64,000 nucleotides of DNA from Croceibacterium_B sp035470785 (GTDB taxonomy: Bacteria > Pseudomonadota > Alphaproteobacteria > Sphingomonadales > Sphingomonadaceae). Below the pieces are notes generated by a model. That model saw only the letters and a list, made by a program, of their open reading frames with translations, did no database searches and was not told the DNA's origin. Positions within the stretch are counted from its first letter, which is position 1, and every line of letters starts with the position of its first letter. Where the stretch lies: contig DATIQN010000051.1 in the NCBI GenBank assembly GCA_035470785.1, positions 1-64,000 of the forward strand. Direction: 5' to 3'. This document shows positions 42,078 through 50,835 of the stretch, in pieces. A program made the position numbers and the translations under genes.

Positions 42078-43190
42078 ATGACCGCGACCGACGTTCTGTT
42101 CCAGCCGTTCACCTCGCCCAACCTCACGTTGCCCAACCGCATCGTCATGGCGCCGATGACGCGCAACATGGCGCCCGAGGGCGTGCCAAGCGCGAAGAAC
42201 GCCGAATACTACCGGCGGCGGGCGGCGGGCGGGGTCGGGCTGATCCTGTCCGAAGGCACGGTCGTCGGCCGTCCGGCGTCGCGCAACATGCCTCACATCC
42301 CGCTGTTCCACAGCGAGGAGCCGCTCGGCGGATGGCGCCAGGTGATCGCCGCCGTGCACGAAGCGGGCGGCAAGATGGGGCCGCAGATCTGGCATACTGG
42401 CGGCGTTCGTTCGAGCGACCCGGCTTTTGCGCCGGGCGCGCTCGACACGCCTTCGGGGCTCAACGCCCCGGATCAGCCCGTCGGCGAAGCGATGAGCGAC
42501 GAGGCGATCGCCGACACCGTGGCGGCCTTCGCGCGCGCGGCCGCCGACGCCAAGGCGCTCGGCTTCGACACGCTCGAGATTCACGGCGCGCACGGCTACC
42601 TGATCGATCAGTTCTTCTGGGCCGGCAGCAACCGGCGCAGCGATCGCTACGGCGGCGCGACTATCGCCGAACGCGCGCGCTTCGCGGCCGAGGTCATTTC
42701 CGCGATGCGGGCGGCGGTCGGGCCCGACTACCCGATCCTGCTGCGCGTCAGCCAATGGAAGCAGCAGGACTACGAGGCGCGCCTCGCCGCCAACCCAGCC
42801 GAGATGGAGCAGTGGCTGCAGCCGCTGGTCGATGCTGGGGTCGACATCCTGCATTGCTCGCAGCGCCGCTTCTGGGAGCCCGAATTTCCCGAGATCGACG
42901 GCCAGCAAGGCCTCAACTTCGCCGGCTGGGCGAAGAAGATCACCGGCGTGCCGACGATCAGCGTCGGCTCGGTCGGGCTGTCGAGCGATTTCGGCGGCGC
43001 CTTCCGCGGCGAGAGCTCGCAGGCTTCGAACCTCGACGGCCTCGTCGAGCGGATGGAGCGCGGCGAGTTCGATCTGATCGCGGTCGGCCGGGCGCTGCTG
43101 TCGGATCCCGACTGGGCCGAGAAGGTGCGCGAAGGGCGCACGGACGAGCTGCAGGACTTCGATCCCGCATCGCTCCGCGAGCTCGCCTGA
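42078..43190 (+). CDS. NADH:flavin oxidoreductase, Old Yellow Enzyme family
   Basis: The product is a 370-residue FMN-dependent ene-reductase-type protein. It has the OYE start LFQPFTSPNLTLPNRIVMAPMT, the FMN/substrate motif EIHGAHGYLIDQFF (about 167-180), the NRRSDRYGG segment and the C-terminal GRALLSDPDW phosphate-binding part. A His-Thr-Gly at the HTGG segment stands where many members have a His pair or His-Asn for substrate binding. It reduces activated double bonds with NAD(P)H; the substrate is unknown. It is alone between terminators and gltX. Confidence 0.9.
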   Translation: MTATDVLFQPFTSPNLTLPNRIVMAPMTRNMAPEGVPSAKNAEYYRRRAAGGVGLILSEGTVVGRPASRNMPHIPLFHSEEPLGGWRQVIAAVHEAGGKMGPQIWHTGGVRSSDPAFAPGALDTPSGLNAPDQPVGEAMSDEAIADTVAAFARAAADAKALGFDTLEIHGAHGYLIDQFFWAGSNRRSDRYGGATIAERARFAAEVISAMRAAVGPDYPILLRVSQWKQQDYEARLAANPAEMEQWLQPLVDAGVDILHCSQRRFWEPEFPEIDGQQGLNFAGWAKKITGVPTISVGSVGLSSDFGGAFRGESSQASNLDGLVERMERGEFDLIAVGRALLSDPDWAEKVREGRTDELQDFDPASLRELA

Positions 43191-43230
43191 AGTCTCGCCA
43201 TGACCGGCGCGCTCGGCTAGGGCGCGCGGC

Positions 43231-44562
43231 ATGACAGTCGTCACCCGCTTCGCCCCGTCGCCGACCGGCGTGCTGCATGTCGGCAACGTCCGCACGGCGC
43301 TGCACAACTGGCTGCTGGCGGAAAAGGCCGGCGGGCGCTTCGTGCTGCGGATCGACGACACCGATGCCGAGCGCAGCCGCGAGGAATTCGTTGAGGCGAT
43401 TCGGGCGGACCTTCAGTGGCTCGGGCTCGCTCCCGATGTCGAGGAACGCCAGTCCGCGCGGCTGGCACATTACGAAGCGGCGTTCGGGCAACTTCGCAGT
43501 GCAGGTCGGGTCTACCGCTGCTACGAGACCGCGCAGGAGCTCGATCTCAAGCGCAAGGTTCGGCTCAGTCGCGGGTTGCCGCCGATCTACGACCGCGCGG
43601 CGCTCGAGCTCAGCGATGCCGAACACGCGGCGAAGGAAGCCGAGGGCGTGGCTCCGCACTGGCGCTTCAAGCTTGATCACGACGCCGCAATCGAGTGGAC
43701 CGACGGCATCCGCGGGCCGCAGCACTTCGACGCGGCGCAACTGAGCGACCCGGTGGTCCGCCGCGCCGACGGCTCATGGCTATACATGCTGCCGAGCGCG
43801 GTCGACGACATCGAGATGGGCGTGACCGACGTGCTGCGCGGCGAGGATCATGTTTCGAACACCGCGCTGCAATTGCAGATGTTCACCGCGCTCGGCGCCG
43901 CGCCGCCGCGCTTCGCGCACGAGGCGCTGCTCGTCGGCAGCGAAGGCAAGCTGTCGAAGCGGCTCGGATCGCTCGGCTGCGACGCCTTCCGCGAGCGCGG
44001 GATCGAGCCCGAGGCGCTGGTCGCGCTGCTAGCGCGGCTCGGCACCTCGCTCCCGGTCGAGCCGATCGCCGACCGCGCCGTGCTGGTCGAGAGCTTCGAC
44101 CTGGCGCACTTCGGCCGCGCGCCCGCGCGGTTCGACGAAGCCGAGCTGGAGCGGCTGAATTCGGCGATCGTTCACCAGATGGAGTTTGCGCAGGCGAAAC
44201 ATCGCCTGCCCACCGGCATGACCGAGGCCGGCTGGGCGGCGATCCGCCCGAATCTGGCGCACGTCGGCGAAGCCGCCGAATGGTGGGCGGTGGTGACCGG
44301 CCCGGTCGAGACGCCGGACTTGTCGGTTGAAGACCGCGCCTATCTCGGCGAGGCGGCGCGTTCGCTGACCTGGTCGGACGACCCTTGGCACGCGCTGAGC
44401 CATGCGCTCAAGGCGTCCACCGGCCGCAGGGGCAGGGACTTGTTCCACCCGCTGCGCCTCGCGCTCACAGGGCGGGATTCGGGACCTGACATGAAAGCGC
44501 TCCTGCCGCTGATCGGCGAGGCCGAAGCGCGCGTCCGGCTGGAGCGCGCCGCCCGAGGCTAG
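43231..44562 (+). CDS. gltX: Glutamate--tRNA ligase (short paralogue)
   Basis: Class I synthetase of 443 residues, about 30 shorter than a usual GltX. The HIGH-type motif is HVGN in APSPTGVLHVGNVRTAL. The KMSKS-type motif is KLSKR in GSEGKLSKRLGSLG. FVLRIDDTDAERSREEF and DVLRGEDHVSNT are present. Many alphaproteobacteria have two GltX proteins, one charging tRNA-Gln with glutamate for GatCAB. The short length makes this a candidate for the second type, which is an inference. It overlaps the convergent pyk by four bases at the 3' ends. Confidence 0.92.
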   Translation: MTVVTRFAPSPTGVLHVGNVRTALHNWLLAEKAGGRFVLRIDDTDAERSREEFVEAIRADLQWLGLAPDVEERQSARLAHYEAAFGQLRSAGRVYRCYETAQELDLKRKVRLSRGLPPIYDRAALELSDAEHAAKEAEGVAPHWRFKLDHDAAIEWTDGIRGPQHFDAAQLSDPVVRRADGSWLYMLPSAVDDIEMGVTDVLRGEDHVSNTALQLQMFTALGAAPPRFAHEALLVGSEGKLSKRLGSLGCDAFRERGIEPEALVALLARLGTSLPVEPIADRAVLVESFDLAHFGRAPARFDEAELERLNSAIVHQMEFAQAKHRLPTGMTEAGWAAIRPNLAHVGEAAEWWAVVTGPVETPDLSVEDRAYLGEAARSLTWSDDPWHALSHALKASTGRRGRDLFHPLRLALTGRDSGPDMKALLPLIGEAEARVRLERAARG

Positions 44563-46022
44563 TGCCCGTCGAGCTCGTCGCCGGTCAGCCGGACGACATG
44601 GAGCAGGTTGGTCGCGCCCGGCACGCCGAAGGGCACGCCTGCGACCATGATCAGCCGCGAATCCGCTTCGCCGAAACCGTGGCGCAGCGCCATGCGCTTG
44701 CCCTTGGCGACCATCTCTTCGAAGCTGCCGATGTCGCGCGTGGTCACCGCGTGCGCGCCCCACAGCAGGGTGGCGCGCCGCGCGGTGCGAGTCGAGGGCG
44801 TGAGCACCATCAGTGGAGTCTTGGGCCGTTCGCGGGCGACTCGCCGCGCGGTCGAACCCGAATCGGTGAACACCACAACCGCCGCGATCGGCAGCGTCTC
44901 GGCGATCGTCATGCAGGCATGGCTGATCGCGTCGGCGGTGGTCGTGTCGGGGATCGTCTGGTGGAAGTGGACGCGGGCGCCGTAGCTCTCGTCGTTTTCG
45001 ACCTGCACCGCGATGCGGTCCATCATCGCCACTGATTCCTCGGGCCACATCCCGGCCGCAGTCTCGGCCGAAAGCATCACCGCGTCGGCCCCGTCGTAGA
45101 CCGCGTTGGCGACGTCGGACACTTCGGCGCGGGTCGGCTGCGGGCTCTCGATCATCGATTCGAGCATCTGCGTGGCGACGATCACCGGCTTGCCGAGGCT
45201 GCGCGCGGCGAGCACGATGCGCTTCTGCAGCGGCGGCACTTCCTCAGGGTTCAGCTCGACGCCGAGGTCGCCGCGGGCGACCATTACTCCGTCTGCGAGA
45301 TCGAGAATTTCGGCGAGGCGCGTCACGGCCATCGGCTTCTCGATCTTGGCGCACAGCGCGCCCTTGCCGTTCATCAGCTTGCGCGCCTCGGCGATGTCGT
45401 CGGGCCGCTGGACGAAGCTGAGGCCGATCCAGTCGGCGCCGTGCTCGAGTGCGAAGGCGAGGTCGCGGCGGTCCTTCTCGGTGAGTGCCGGGATCGGCAC
45501 CTCGGCGTCAGGCACGTTGACGCCCTTCTTGTCGGAAATGACCCCGCCGATCTCGGCAGTGCAGACGATCGCTTCGGGGCTCGCGCTTTCGACCCGCAGG
45601 CGAATCTTGCCGTCGTTGATCAGCAGCCGCTGGCCTTTCGACAACACGGCGAACAGCTCGGGATGTGGCAGGAACACGCGCGTTTCGTCGCCCGGCGTCT
45701 CGTCGCGGTCGAGCGTGAAGCGCCCGCCATGGGGAATCCGCGCCTCGCCGCCCTTGAACGTGCCGACTCGCAACTTGGGGCCCTGCAAGTCGCACAGGAT
45801 CGCGATCGGACGGCCGATCTCGCGTTCGAGCCCGCGGATCGCGGCGATCGTCGCGGCGTGGATGGCGTGCTCGCCGTGGCTCAGGTTGATGCGAAACGCG
45901 TCGGCCCCGGCGCGCCACAGGCGGCGGAGCATCTCGGGATCGCTGCTCGCCGGTCCAATCGTCGCGAGGATCTTGACCTTGCGGCGCCTCGGTTCGAGCT
46001 TGTGCGTTTGCTGCTTTGGCAT
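44559..46022 (-). CDS. pyk: Pyruvate kinase
   Basis: Makes pyruvate and ATP from phosphoenolpyruvate and ADP, the last step of glycolysis. The product has 487 residues. It opens RRRKVKILATIGPASSD and has the catalytic GALCAKIEKPMAV segment (Lys and Glu of the active site), DGVMVARGDLGVELN and ATQMLESMIESPQPTRAEVSD. A complete C-terminal domain follows. It has a basic N-terminal extension of about 13 residues. Confidence 0.97.
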   Translation of the reverse strand: MPKQQTHKLEPRRRKVKILATIGPASSDPEMLRRLWRAGADAFRINLSHGEHAIHAATIAAIRGLEREIGRPIAILCDLQGPKLRVGTFKGGEARIPHGGRFTLDRDETPGDETRVFLPHPELFAVLSKGQRLLINDGKIRLRVESASPEAIVCTAEIGGVISDKKGVNVPDAEVPIPALTEKDRRDLAFALEHGADWIGLSFVQRPDDIAEARKLMNGKGALCAKIEKPMAVTRLAEILDLADGVMVARGDLGVELNPEEVPPLQKRIVLAARSLGKPVIVATQMLESMIESPQPTRAEVSDVANAVYDGADAVMLSAETAAGMWPEESVAMMDRIAVQVENDESYGARVHFHQTIPDTTTADAISHACMTIAETLPIAAVVVFTDSGSTARRVARERPKTPLMVLTPSTRTARRATLLWGAHAVTTRDIGSFEEMVAKGKRMALRHGFGEADSRLIMVAGVPFGVPGATNLLHVVRLTGDELDGH

Positions 46023-46072
46023 CGCCCGGGCCTATGCCAGAGCCAAGCGACAAGACAAGGACACTCGTGACC

Positions 46073-46384
46073 ATGACCGCAACCGCCGACCCGCTCGACG
46101 CGCTTCCCGACCCTGTTGCCGCCGCCGCCTTCCGCCGCCTGGTGCGCCACTTGCGCCACCGCCACGATGCCGAGAACATCGATCTGATGGGGCTCGCCGG
46201 GTTCTGCCGCAACTGCCTTGCCGACTGGATTCGCGACGCGGGCTACGACGGCGACAAGAGCGCCGCGCGCGACTTAATCCACGGCATGCCGATGGACGAT
46301 TGGAAGGCCCGTCACCAGGGCGAAGCGACCGCTGAGCAGATGGCGAAAATGGAAGCGAGCCTCGCCAGAAACCAAGGCACCTGA
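46073..46384 (+). CDS. DUF1244 domain protein
   Basis: The product has 103 residues from ATG 46073. A GTG at 46067 sits six bases after AAGGA and is an equally good start, adding two residues. The body FRRLVRHLRHR, MGLAGFCRNCLADW and the acidic C-terminus match DUF1244, found throughout alpha- and gammaproteobacteria. Two cysteines in the CxxC-like FCRNC could bind metal. The function is unknown. The upstream region overlaps the pyk start region (divergent). Confidence 0.9.
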   Translation: MTATADPLDALPDPVAAAAFRRLVRHLRHRHDAENIDLMGLAGFCRNCLADWIRDAGYDGDKSAARDLIHGMPMDDWKARHQGEATAEQMAKMEASLARNQGT

Positions 46385-46395
46385 CACGGCTGTGG

Positions 46396-46430
46396 ATAGC
46401 CGCCTTCACCCCTTCGGGCGCGGCGGCTAT
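46396..46430. repeat. Inverted repeat between DUF1244 and gapR
   Basis: ATAGCCGCC (46396-46404) and GGCGGCTAT (46422-46430) form a perfect 9-bp stem with a 17-base loop. It has no T run. It could be an mRNA-stabilising hairpin or a protein-binding site. Confidence 0.4.
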
Positions 46431-46472
46431 CGCGACGGCAACCGATTCTCAACCGATTGCCGGAGCTTTTAA

Positions 46473-46709
46473 ATGGCCGAGACCACCGACGACCGCCTGC
46501 GCCTACTGATCGAGCGCGTTGAACGCCTCGAAGAGGAAAAGAAGGGCATCGCCGACGACATCCGCGACGTTTACGCCGAGGCCAAGGCGGTGGGTTACGA
46601 CGCCAAGATCATGCGCCAGATCGTTCGCCTGCGGAAGATGAAGCCCGACGACCGCGCCGAGATGGAAGCGATCCTCGATACCTATAAGGCCGCTCTGGGG
46701 CTCGGCTGA
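46473..46709 (+). CDS. gapR: DUF2312 protein, GapR-like nucleoid-associated protein
   Basis: The product has 78 residues and matches the UPF0335/DUF2312 family, whose Caulobacter member GapR binds overtwisted DNA ahead of replication and transcription and supports topoisomerases. A long helix (LRLLIERVERLEEEKKGIAD, about 9-28) is followed by IRDVYAEAKAVGYDAKIMRQ and LRKMKPDDRAEMEAIL, as in GapR. No signal peptide; cytoplasmic. It is monocistronic by spacing (88 bases after DUF1244, 72 before the SDR). Confidence 0.92.
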   Translation: MAETTDDRLRLLIERVERLEEEKKGIADDIRDVYAEAKAVGYDAKIMRQIVRLRKMKPDDRAEMEAILDTYKAALGLG

Positions 46710-46781
46710 GCGCGCTCGCAGGAACGCACTGCTCGCCGCGTCATTGGCTTCGCATGTCCTGAACTTGCGAGGAGCCAAGCC

Positions 46782-47669
46782 ATGGCGAACGACAGCGACA
46801 CTCTCGAGAAGACCGACAAGGCGTTCGTCGAGCCAATCCACGAAGAAGCCAAGATGCCCGGGCACGAGCGCAAGCTCAATCCGCTGCCCGACTGGGAACC
46901 GCGCTATCCCGGCTCGGGCCGGCTGAAGGGCAAGGTCGCGCTGATTACTGGCGGCGACAGCGGCATCGGCCGCGCGACCGCGGTGCTGTTCGCACGCGAA
47001 GGCGCCAAGGTCGCGACCGCCTACCTCTCGGAAACCGACGACGCGCACATGACGATGGACGCCATCGAGCAGGAGGGCAGCGAGGCGATGTGCTTCTCCG
47101 GCGACCTCGGCGACCCGGAACACTGCAAGAAGGTAGTGGAAGGGGTAGTAAAGAAGTGGGGAAGGCTTGACGTGCTGGTTAATAACGCCGGCGAACAGCA
47201 CCCCGACAAGGATATTCGCGACATTACGGTCGAGCAGCTGCAGCGAACCTTCCAAACCAACATCTTCGCGATGTTCTACATGGTGCAGGCGGCGCGGCCG
47301 CACCTCAAGAAGGGCGCCGCGATCGTCAATTGCACGAGCGTGACGATGTACCAGGGCAGCAAGGAGCTTCTCGACTACAGTGCCACCAAGGGTGCGATCA
47401 CCGCGTTCACGCGCTCGCTGAGCGAAAACCTGATCGGCGAGGGCATTCGCGTGAACGCCGTCGCGCCGGGGCCGATCTGGACGCCGCTCAACCCCTGCGG
47501 CGGGGCGAGCCCGGAGAAGCTTGAGCACTTCGGGGAAGACACCCCGATGGGCCGCCCAGGCCAGCCGAACGAGGTGGCGCCGTGCTTCCTCTTCCTCGCC
47601 TGCGAAGATTCGAGCTATATGTCGGGGCAGGTCATGCATCCGAACGGAGGCATCGTCGTTGGCAGCTAG
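46782..47669 (+). CDS. SDR family oxidoreductase (YhxC/YghA-like)
   Basis: NAD(P)-dependent short-chain dehydrogenase of 295 residues. The first 48 residues are a hydrophilic extension (LPDWEPRYPGSGRLKG) typical of the stress-linked YghA/YhxC group. The nucleotide motif TGGDSGIG is at 56-63, NNAG follows, and the catalytic Tyr199-x3-Lys203 is in DYSATKG. The substrate is not known. GAGGAG precedes the start. A GGAAC box at 46721 hints at stress control, but its -10 partner is imperfect. The next gene begins in the same frame just after the stop. Confidence 0.9.
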   Translation: MANDSDTLEKTDKAFVEPIHEEAKMPGHERKLNPLPDWEPRYPGSGRLKGKVALITGGDSGIGRATAVLFAREGAKVATAYLSETDDAHMTMDAIEQEGSEAMCFSGDLGDPEHCKKVVEGVVKKWGRLDVLVNNAGEQHPDKDIRDITVEQLQRTFQTNIFAMFYMVQAARPHLKKGAAIVNCTSVTMYQGSKELLDYSATKGAITAFTRSLSENLIGEGIRVNAVAPGPIWTPLNPCGGASPEKLEHFGEDTPMGRPGQPNEVAPCFLFLACEDSSYMSGQVMHPNGGIVVGS

Positions 47670-47684
47670 CTCGAAGGCGTTCAT

Positions 47685-48173
47685 CTGAACCTGGCGGTTC
47701 GCCCCGCCGGGCCGCACGACGCCGCCGGCTGCGCCGCAATCTACGCGCCGTTCGTGCGCGATACGTGGATCAGCTTCGAGATCGACGCGCCGGACGAGGC
47801 GGAGATGGCGCGGCGCATCGGCGAGTACGGCGCCAGCCACGCCTGGCTGGTTGCCGAAGTGGACGGCGAACTGGCCGGTTACGCTTACGGTTCGCCGCAC
47901 CGGTCCCGCGCCGCCTACGCCAGCTCCTGCGACGTGGCGGTTTACGTCGATCCGGCGCATGCGCGCAAAGGCGTGGGCAGGGCGCTCTATGCCGAATTGT
48001 TGGCGCGGCTGGCGGAACACTACCATGCCGCTTTCGCCGGCATCGCCCTTCCCAACGAAGCGAGCATCGGCCTGCATGAGGCGATGGGCTTCACGCCGGT
48101 CGGGGTCTACCGTGAGGTCGGCTGGAAGATGGGCGGCTGGCGCGACGTCGGCTGGTGGCAGCGCCTGCTCTAG
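47685..48173 (+). CDS. GNAT N-acetyltransferase, PAT/phosphinothricin-type, probable CTG start
   Basis: The frame encodes a complete GNAT fold: the first strand and helix (LAVRPAGPHDAAGCAAIYAP), FEIDAPDEAEMARRI, the acetyl-CoA loop HARKGVGRALYAEL and the C-terminal GFTPVGVYREVGWKMGGW, as in phosphinothricin acetyltransferase relatives. Between the SDR stop (47667-47669, same frame) and residue 23 there is no ATG, GTG or TTG. The first GTG is at 47754, which would cut off the conserved first strand and helix. CTG at 47685 has GAAGG five bases upstream and gives 162 residues. Alternatives are CTG 47691, initiation at 47754, or readthrough of the SDR stop. The 3' end overlaps the CPBP gene by four bases. 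Confidence 0.8.
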   Translation: MNLAVRPAGPHDAAGCAAIYAPFVRDTWISFEIDAPDEAEMARRIGEYGASHAWLVAEVDGELAGYAYGSPHRSRAAYASSCDVAVYVDPAHARKGVGRALYAELLARLAEHYHAAFAGIALPNEASIGLHEAMGFTPVGVYREVGWKMGGWRDVGWWQRLL

Positions 48174-48907
48174 CCGCCCATTCCCTTCTGCAGCACGACG
48201 AGGCAGATCAGCAAACCGTTGTGCATCATGTGCAGCAGCATGTCCGACCACAGGCCGTAGGTCACCCGGGAATAGCCGAGGATCAGTCCGACCAGCAGTT
48301 GCGGCAGGACCAGCGGGAGCAGGCTCAGCACCGCGATCTGGCTGTAGTTCGACAGATGCGCCAAGGCGAACACCACCGAACTCGCGAAATAGAACCACGC
48401 GAAGTGGCGGCTGAAGAACGGCAGCGGGGGGTGTTTGCGGAGCCAGACGGCCAGTCCGATCGCTACGACGGCGGCAATGGCCAGGCTGCCGAGCACCAGC
48501 ACTGGATGGCCCTGCGGCCCCGAAATAACCGGGATCGCCACCCCGACCAGCAGCGCGATGACCGCGGTCACATGACCCGGCCGGCCCGAGAGCCAGCTGC
48601 GGAAGACCATCTCTTCGGCCATGGGCAGGACCACGACTATCGCGGCCAGCGCCACCGGACCCAAATGCAACTTGTCGATGGCGTTTTCCGGCGCCTTGAA
48701 GCCGAGCTGCGCGGCCAGTCCGAGCAGGGCAAGAAACAGCGCCATCAGGACGAGGTCGAGCGCGAACAGCTGTAAGGTGCGGCCGATGGCCGCGGGCCGG
48801 ATGCCGGTCATTCGCTCAGGCAGAACCGGACGGCGCAGGAACGCCGCGAAGTCGCGCCACACGGCGGGTGAGCGGGCCAAGCCCGGGCTTGTGACTTGGC
48901 CGGTCAT
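48170..48907 (-). CDS. CPBP family intramembrane glutamic endopeptidase
   Basis: The product is an integral membrane protein of 245 residues with about seven hydrophobic segments. The CPBP (Abi, Rce1-like) motifs are visible: EEMVFRSWL (Glu98-Glu99, Arg103), FALAHL and HMMHN. It probably cleaves or modifies membrane-bound proteins; the target is unknown. ATG 48907 is chosen over an in-frame TTG at 48925. Confidence 0.88.
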   Translation of the reverse strand: MTGQVTSPGLARSPAVWRDFAAFLRRPVLPERMTGIRPAAIGRTLQLFALDLVLMALFLALLGLAAQLGFKAPENAIDKLHLGPVALAAIVVVLPMAEEMVFRSWLSGRPGHVTAVIALLVGVAIPVISGPQGHPVLVLGSLAIAAVVAIGLAVWLRKHPPLPFFSRHFAWFYFASSVVFALAHLSNYSQIAVLSLLPLVLPQLLVGLILGYSRVTYGLWSDMLLHMMHNGLLICLVVLQKGMGG

Positions 48908-48954
48908 GCGGCTAATGGGCCCCAATCCTAAGACAGCGGGAACGAAACGACCCC

Positions 48955-49698
48955 ATGGCCGGCCATTCCAAGTTCAAGAACATCATGCATCGCAAGGGGG
49001 CGCAGGACAAGAAGCGCTCGGCGATGTTCTCCAAGCTTTCGCGCGAGCTCACCGTCGCGGCCAAGTCGGGCATGCCCGATCCGGACATGAACCCGCGCCT
49101 GCGGCTGGCGGTGAACAACGCCAAGGCCGCCTCGATGCCGAAGGACAACATCCAGCGCGCGATCGACAAGGCGAGCATGGGCGACGCCGACGACTACGAG
49201 GAGATTCGCTACGAGGGCTACGGCCCCGGCGGCGTCGCGCTGATCGTCGAGGCGCTGACCGACAACCGCAATCGCACCGCCACCAACCTGCGCATGGCGT
49301 TCTCCAAGAACGGCGGCAATCTGGCGGCGAGCGGCGCGGTCAGCCACGGGTTCGAGCGCAAGGGAATGATCGAATACCCGGCGAGCGCGGGCAACGAGGA
49401 CCACGTCCTCGAAGCCGCGATCGATGCCGGCGCCGACGACGTCGAGAGCGACGAGGGCGGGCATACGATCTGGACCGACATGGATAGCCTGCACGAGGTC
49501 GCCAAGGCGCTCGAGGGCAGCCTCGGCGCGGCGGAGAGCGTTAAGCTCGGCTGGAAGCCCAACCTCTCGGTCGAGGTCGGCGAGGGCGATGCGCAAACGC
49601 TGTTCAAGCTGGTCGATGCGCTCGAGGATGACGACGACGTGCAGACCATCTGGGGCAACTACGAGGTCTCGGACGAAGTGATGGAGAAGATCGGCTGA
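48955..49698 (+). CDS. yebC: YebC/PmpR (TACO1) family protein
   Basis: The product has 247 residues and the full three-domain YebC fold, opening AGHSKFKNIMHRKGAQDKKR. YebC proteins were annotated as transcription regulators, and members help ribosomes translate proline stretches. The adjoining ruvC is a common neighbour. Its stop overlaps the ATG of the DUF3147 gene by one base (TGATG). Confidence 0.95.
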   Translation: MAGHSKFKNIMHRKGAQDKKRSAMFSKLSRELTVAAKSGMPDPDMNPRLRLAVNNAKAASMPKDNIQRAIDKASMGDADDYEEIRYEGYGPGGVALIVEALTDNRNRTATNLRMAFSKNGGNLAASGAVSHGFERKGMIEYPASAGNEDHVLEAAIDAGADDVESDEGGHTIWTDMDSLHEVAKALEGSLGAAESVKLGWKPNLSVEVGEGDAQTLFKLVDALEDDDDVQTIWGNYEVSDEVMEKIG

Positions 49699-50048
49699 TG
49701 TGGAGCCTGGTCGCGAAGGCGCTGCTCGCCGGCGCGATGATTGCGGCCATCTCCGAAATCGGCAAGCGCCTGCCCGCCACCGCGGCGGTGGTCGCCTCGC
49801 TGCCGCTGGTATCGGTGCTGGGCATGATCTTCCTGTGGCACGCGAAGCCCGACAGCGAGAACATGGCGGCGCACGCGCAGGCGACGTTCTGGTACGTGCT
49901 TCCGTCGCTGCCGATGTTCCTCCTGATCCCAGCGCTGCTGCGCGGCGGCGTGAACTTCTGGCTCGCGCTGGGCCTCGGCTGCGCTCTGACCGTGGCGCTC
50001 TACCTGCTGATGATGCACTTCGGCCCGCGGCTCGGCCTGCGGGTGTGA
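49698..50048 (+). CDS. DUF3147 small membrane protein
   Basis: The product has 116 residues and four predicted membrane helices, with KALLAGAMIAAISEIGKRLP at the start and ASLPLVSVLGMIFLW, matching DUF3147. The role is unknown. It is translationally coupled on both sides: yebC's stop overlaps its start, and ruvC's GTG overlaps its stop. Confidence 0.88.
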   Translation: MWSLVAKALLAGAMIAAISEIGKRLPATAAVVASLPLVSVLGMIFLWHAKPDSENMAAHAQATFWYVLPSLPMFLLIPALLRGGVNFWLALGLGCALTVALYLLMMHFGPRLGLRV

Positions 50049-50521
50049 CGATAGTTCTCGGCCTCGATCCCTCGCTCAGTTGCACCGGATGGGGGATCGT
50101 GCGTGCCGAGGAATCGCGGCTCATCCATGTCGCCAACGGGCAGATCGCGACCGACGCCAGGGCGCCGATGGCCGAACGGCTGCATCATCTGCACGACGCA
50201 GTCTACGCGGTGATCGCGGCACACCGGCCTGACCGCGCGGCGGTCGAGGAAGTCTTCGTCAACAAGAACCCGCAATCCACTCTCAAGCTCGCGCAGGCTC
50301 GCGGCGCGGTGCTCGCCGCTTGCGGCCGCGCCGAGCTGCCAGTGGCCGAGCACGCCGCGCGGCTTGTCAAGAAGGCTGTCGTGGGCACCGGCGCGGCCGA
50401 GAAGCCGCAGGTTCAGGCCATGCTCAAGGTCCTGCTGCCAGGCGCGGCGATCGAAGGCGCCGACGCAGCGGACGCGCTGGCGGTGGCCATCGCGGATGCT
50501 CATCTTGGAGGACGAAGCTGA
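50045..50521 (+). CDS. ruvC: Crossover junction endodeoxyribonuclease RuvC
   Basis: Holliday-junction resolvase of 158 residues. The acidic catalytic residues are Asp8 (LGLDPS), Glu68/Glu69 (AVEEVFV), and Asp140 and Asp143 (GADAADA), corresponding to Asp7, Glu66, Asp138 and Asp141 of the E. coli enzyme. The start is GTG, in the overlap with the previous stop. ruvA and ruvB are not adjacent. The stop overlaps the next ATG. Confidence 0.96.
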   Translation: MTIVLGLDPSLSCTGWGIVRAEESRLIHVANGQIATDARAPMAERLHHLHDAVYAVIAAHRPDRAAVEEVFVNKNPQSTLKLAQARGAVLAACGRAELPVAEHAARLVKKAVVGTGAAEKPQVQAMLKVLLPGAAIEGADAADALAVAIADAHLGGRS

Positions 50522-50835
50522 TGTTCCTGGTCGTTTTTCGCAACCGCAAGCGCGCCGACATCGACCACGCCGCGTACGGGGCCGAGTCTGATCTGATGGA
50601 GGACATGGCCCGCAAGCAGCCCGGCTTCATTTCGTTCAAGTCCTACGAATCCAGTGACGGCGAGGTCATCGCCCTGTCCGAATGGGAAGACGAAAACGCC
50701 GCGCTGGCGTGGCGCCGGGTCGCCGAGCACAGCGCCGCGCAATCCCGCGGCCGCAGCGAGTTCTACGAGGACTACACACTATTCGCCTCCAAGAACCCGC
50801 GCATCCACCGGTTCAGCCTCAAGGAAGGCCCGTGA
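50521..50835 (+). CDS. Antibiotic biosynthesis monooxygenase (ABM) domain protein
   Basis: Small ferredoxin-like-fold protein of 104 residues (FLVVFRNRKRADIDHAAYG, ARKQPGFISFKSYES, SEWEDENAALAWRR). The ABM family includes quinol monooxygenases and haem-degrading enzymes. No cofactor site can be assigned from the sequence. It is inserted in the coupled ruvC-yffB string. Confidence 0.85.
   Translation: MFLVVFRNRKRADIDHAAYGAESDLMEDMARKQPGFISFKSYESSDGEVIALSEWEDENAALAWRRVAEHSAAQSRGRSEFYEDYTLFASKNPRIHRFSLKEGP

Noticed and set aside
46721..46745. GGAAC-N16-CATT upstream of the SDR gene as a third EcfG promoter.
   Set aside because: The -10 part differs from CGTT at the second base. The gene type would suit stress control, but the match is too weak to annotate.
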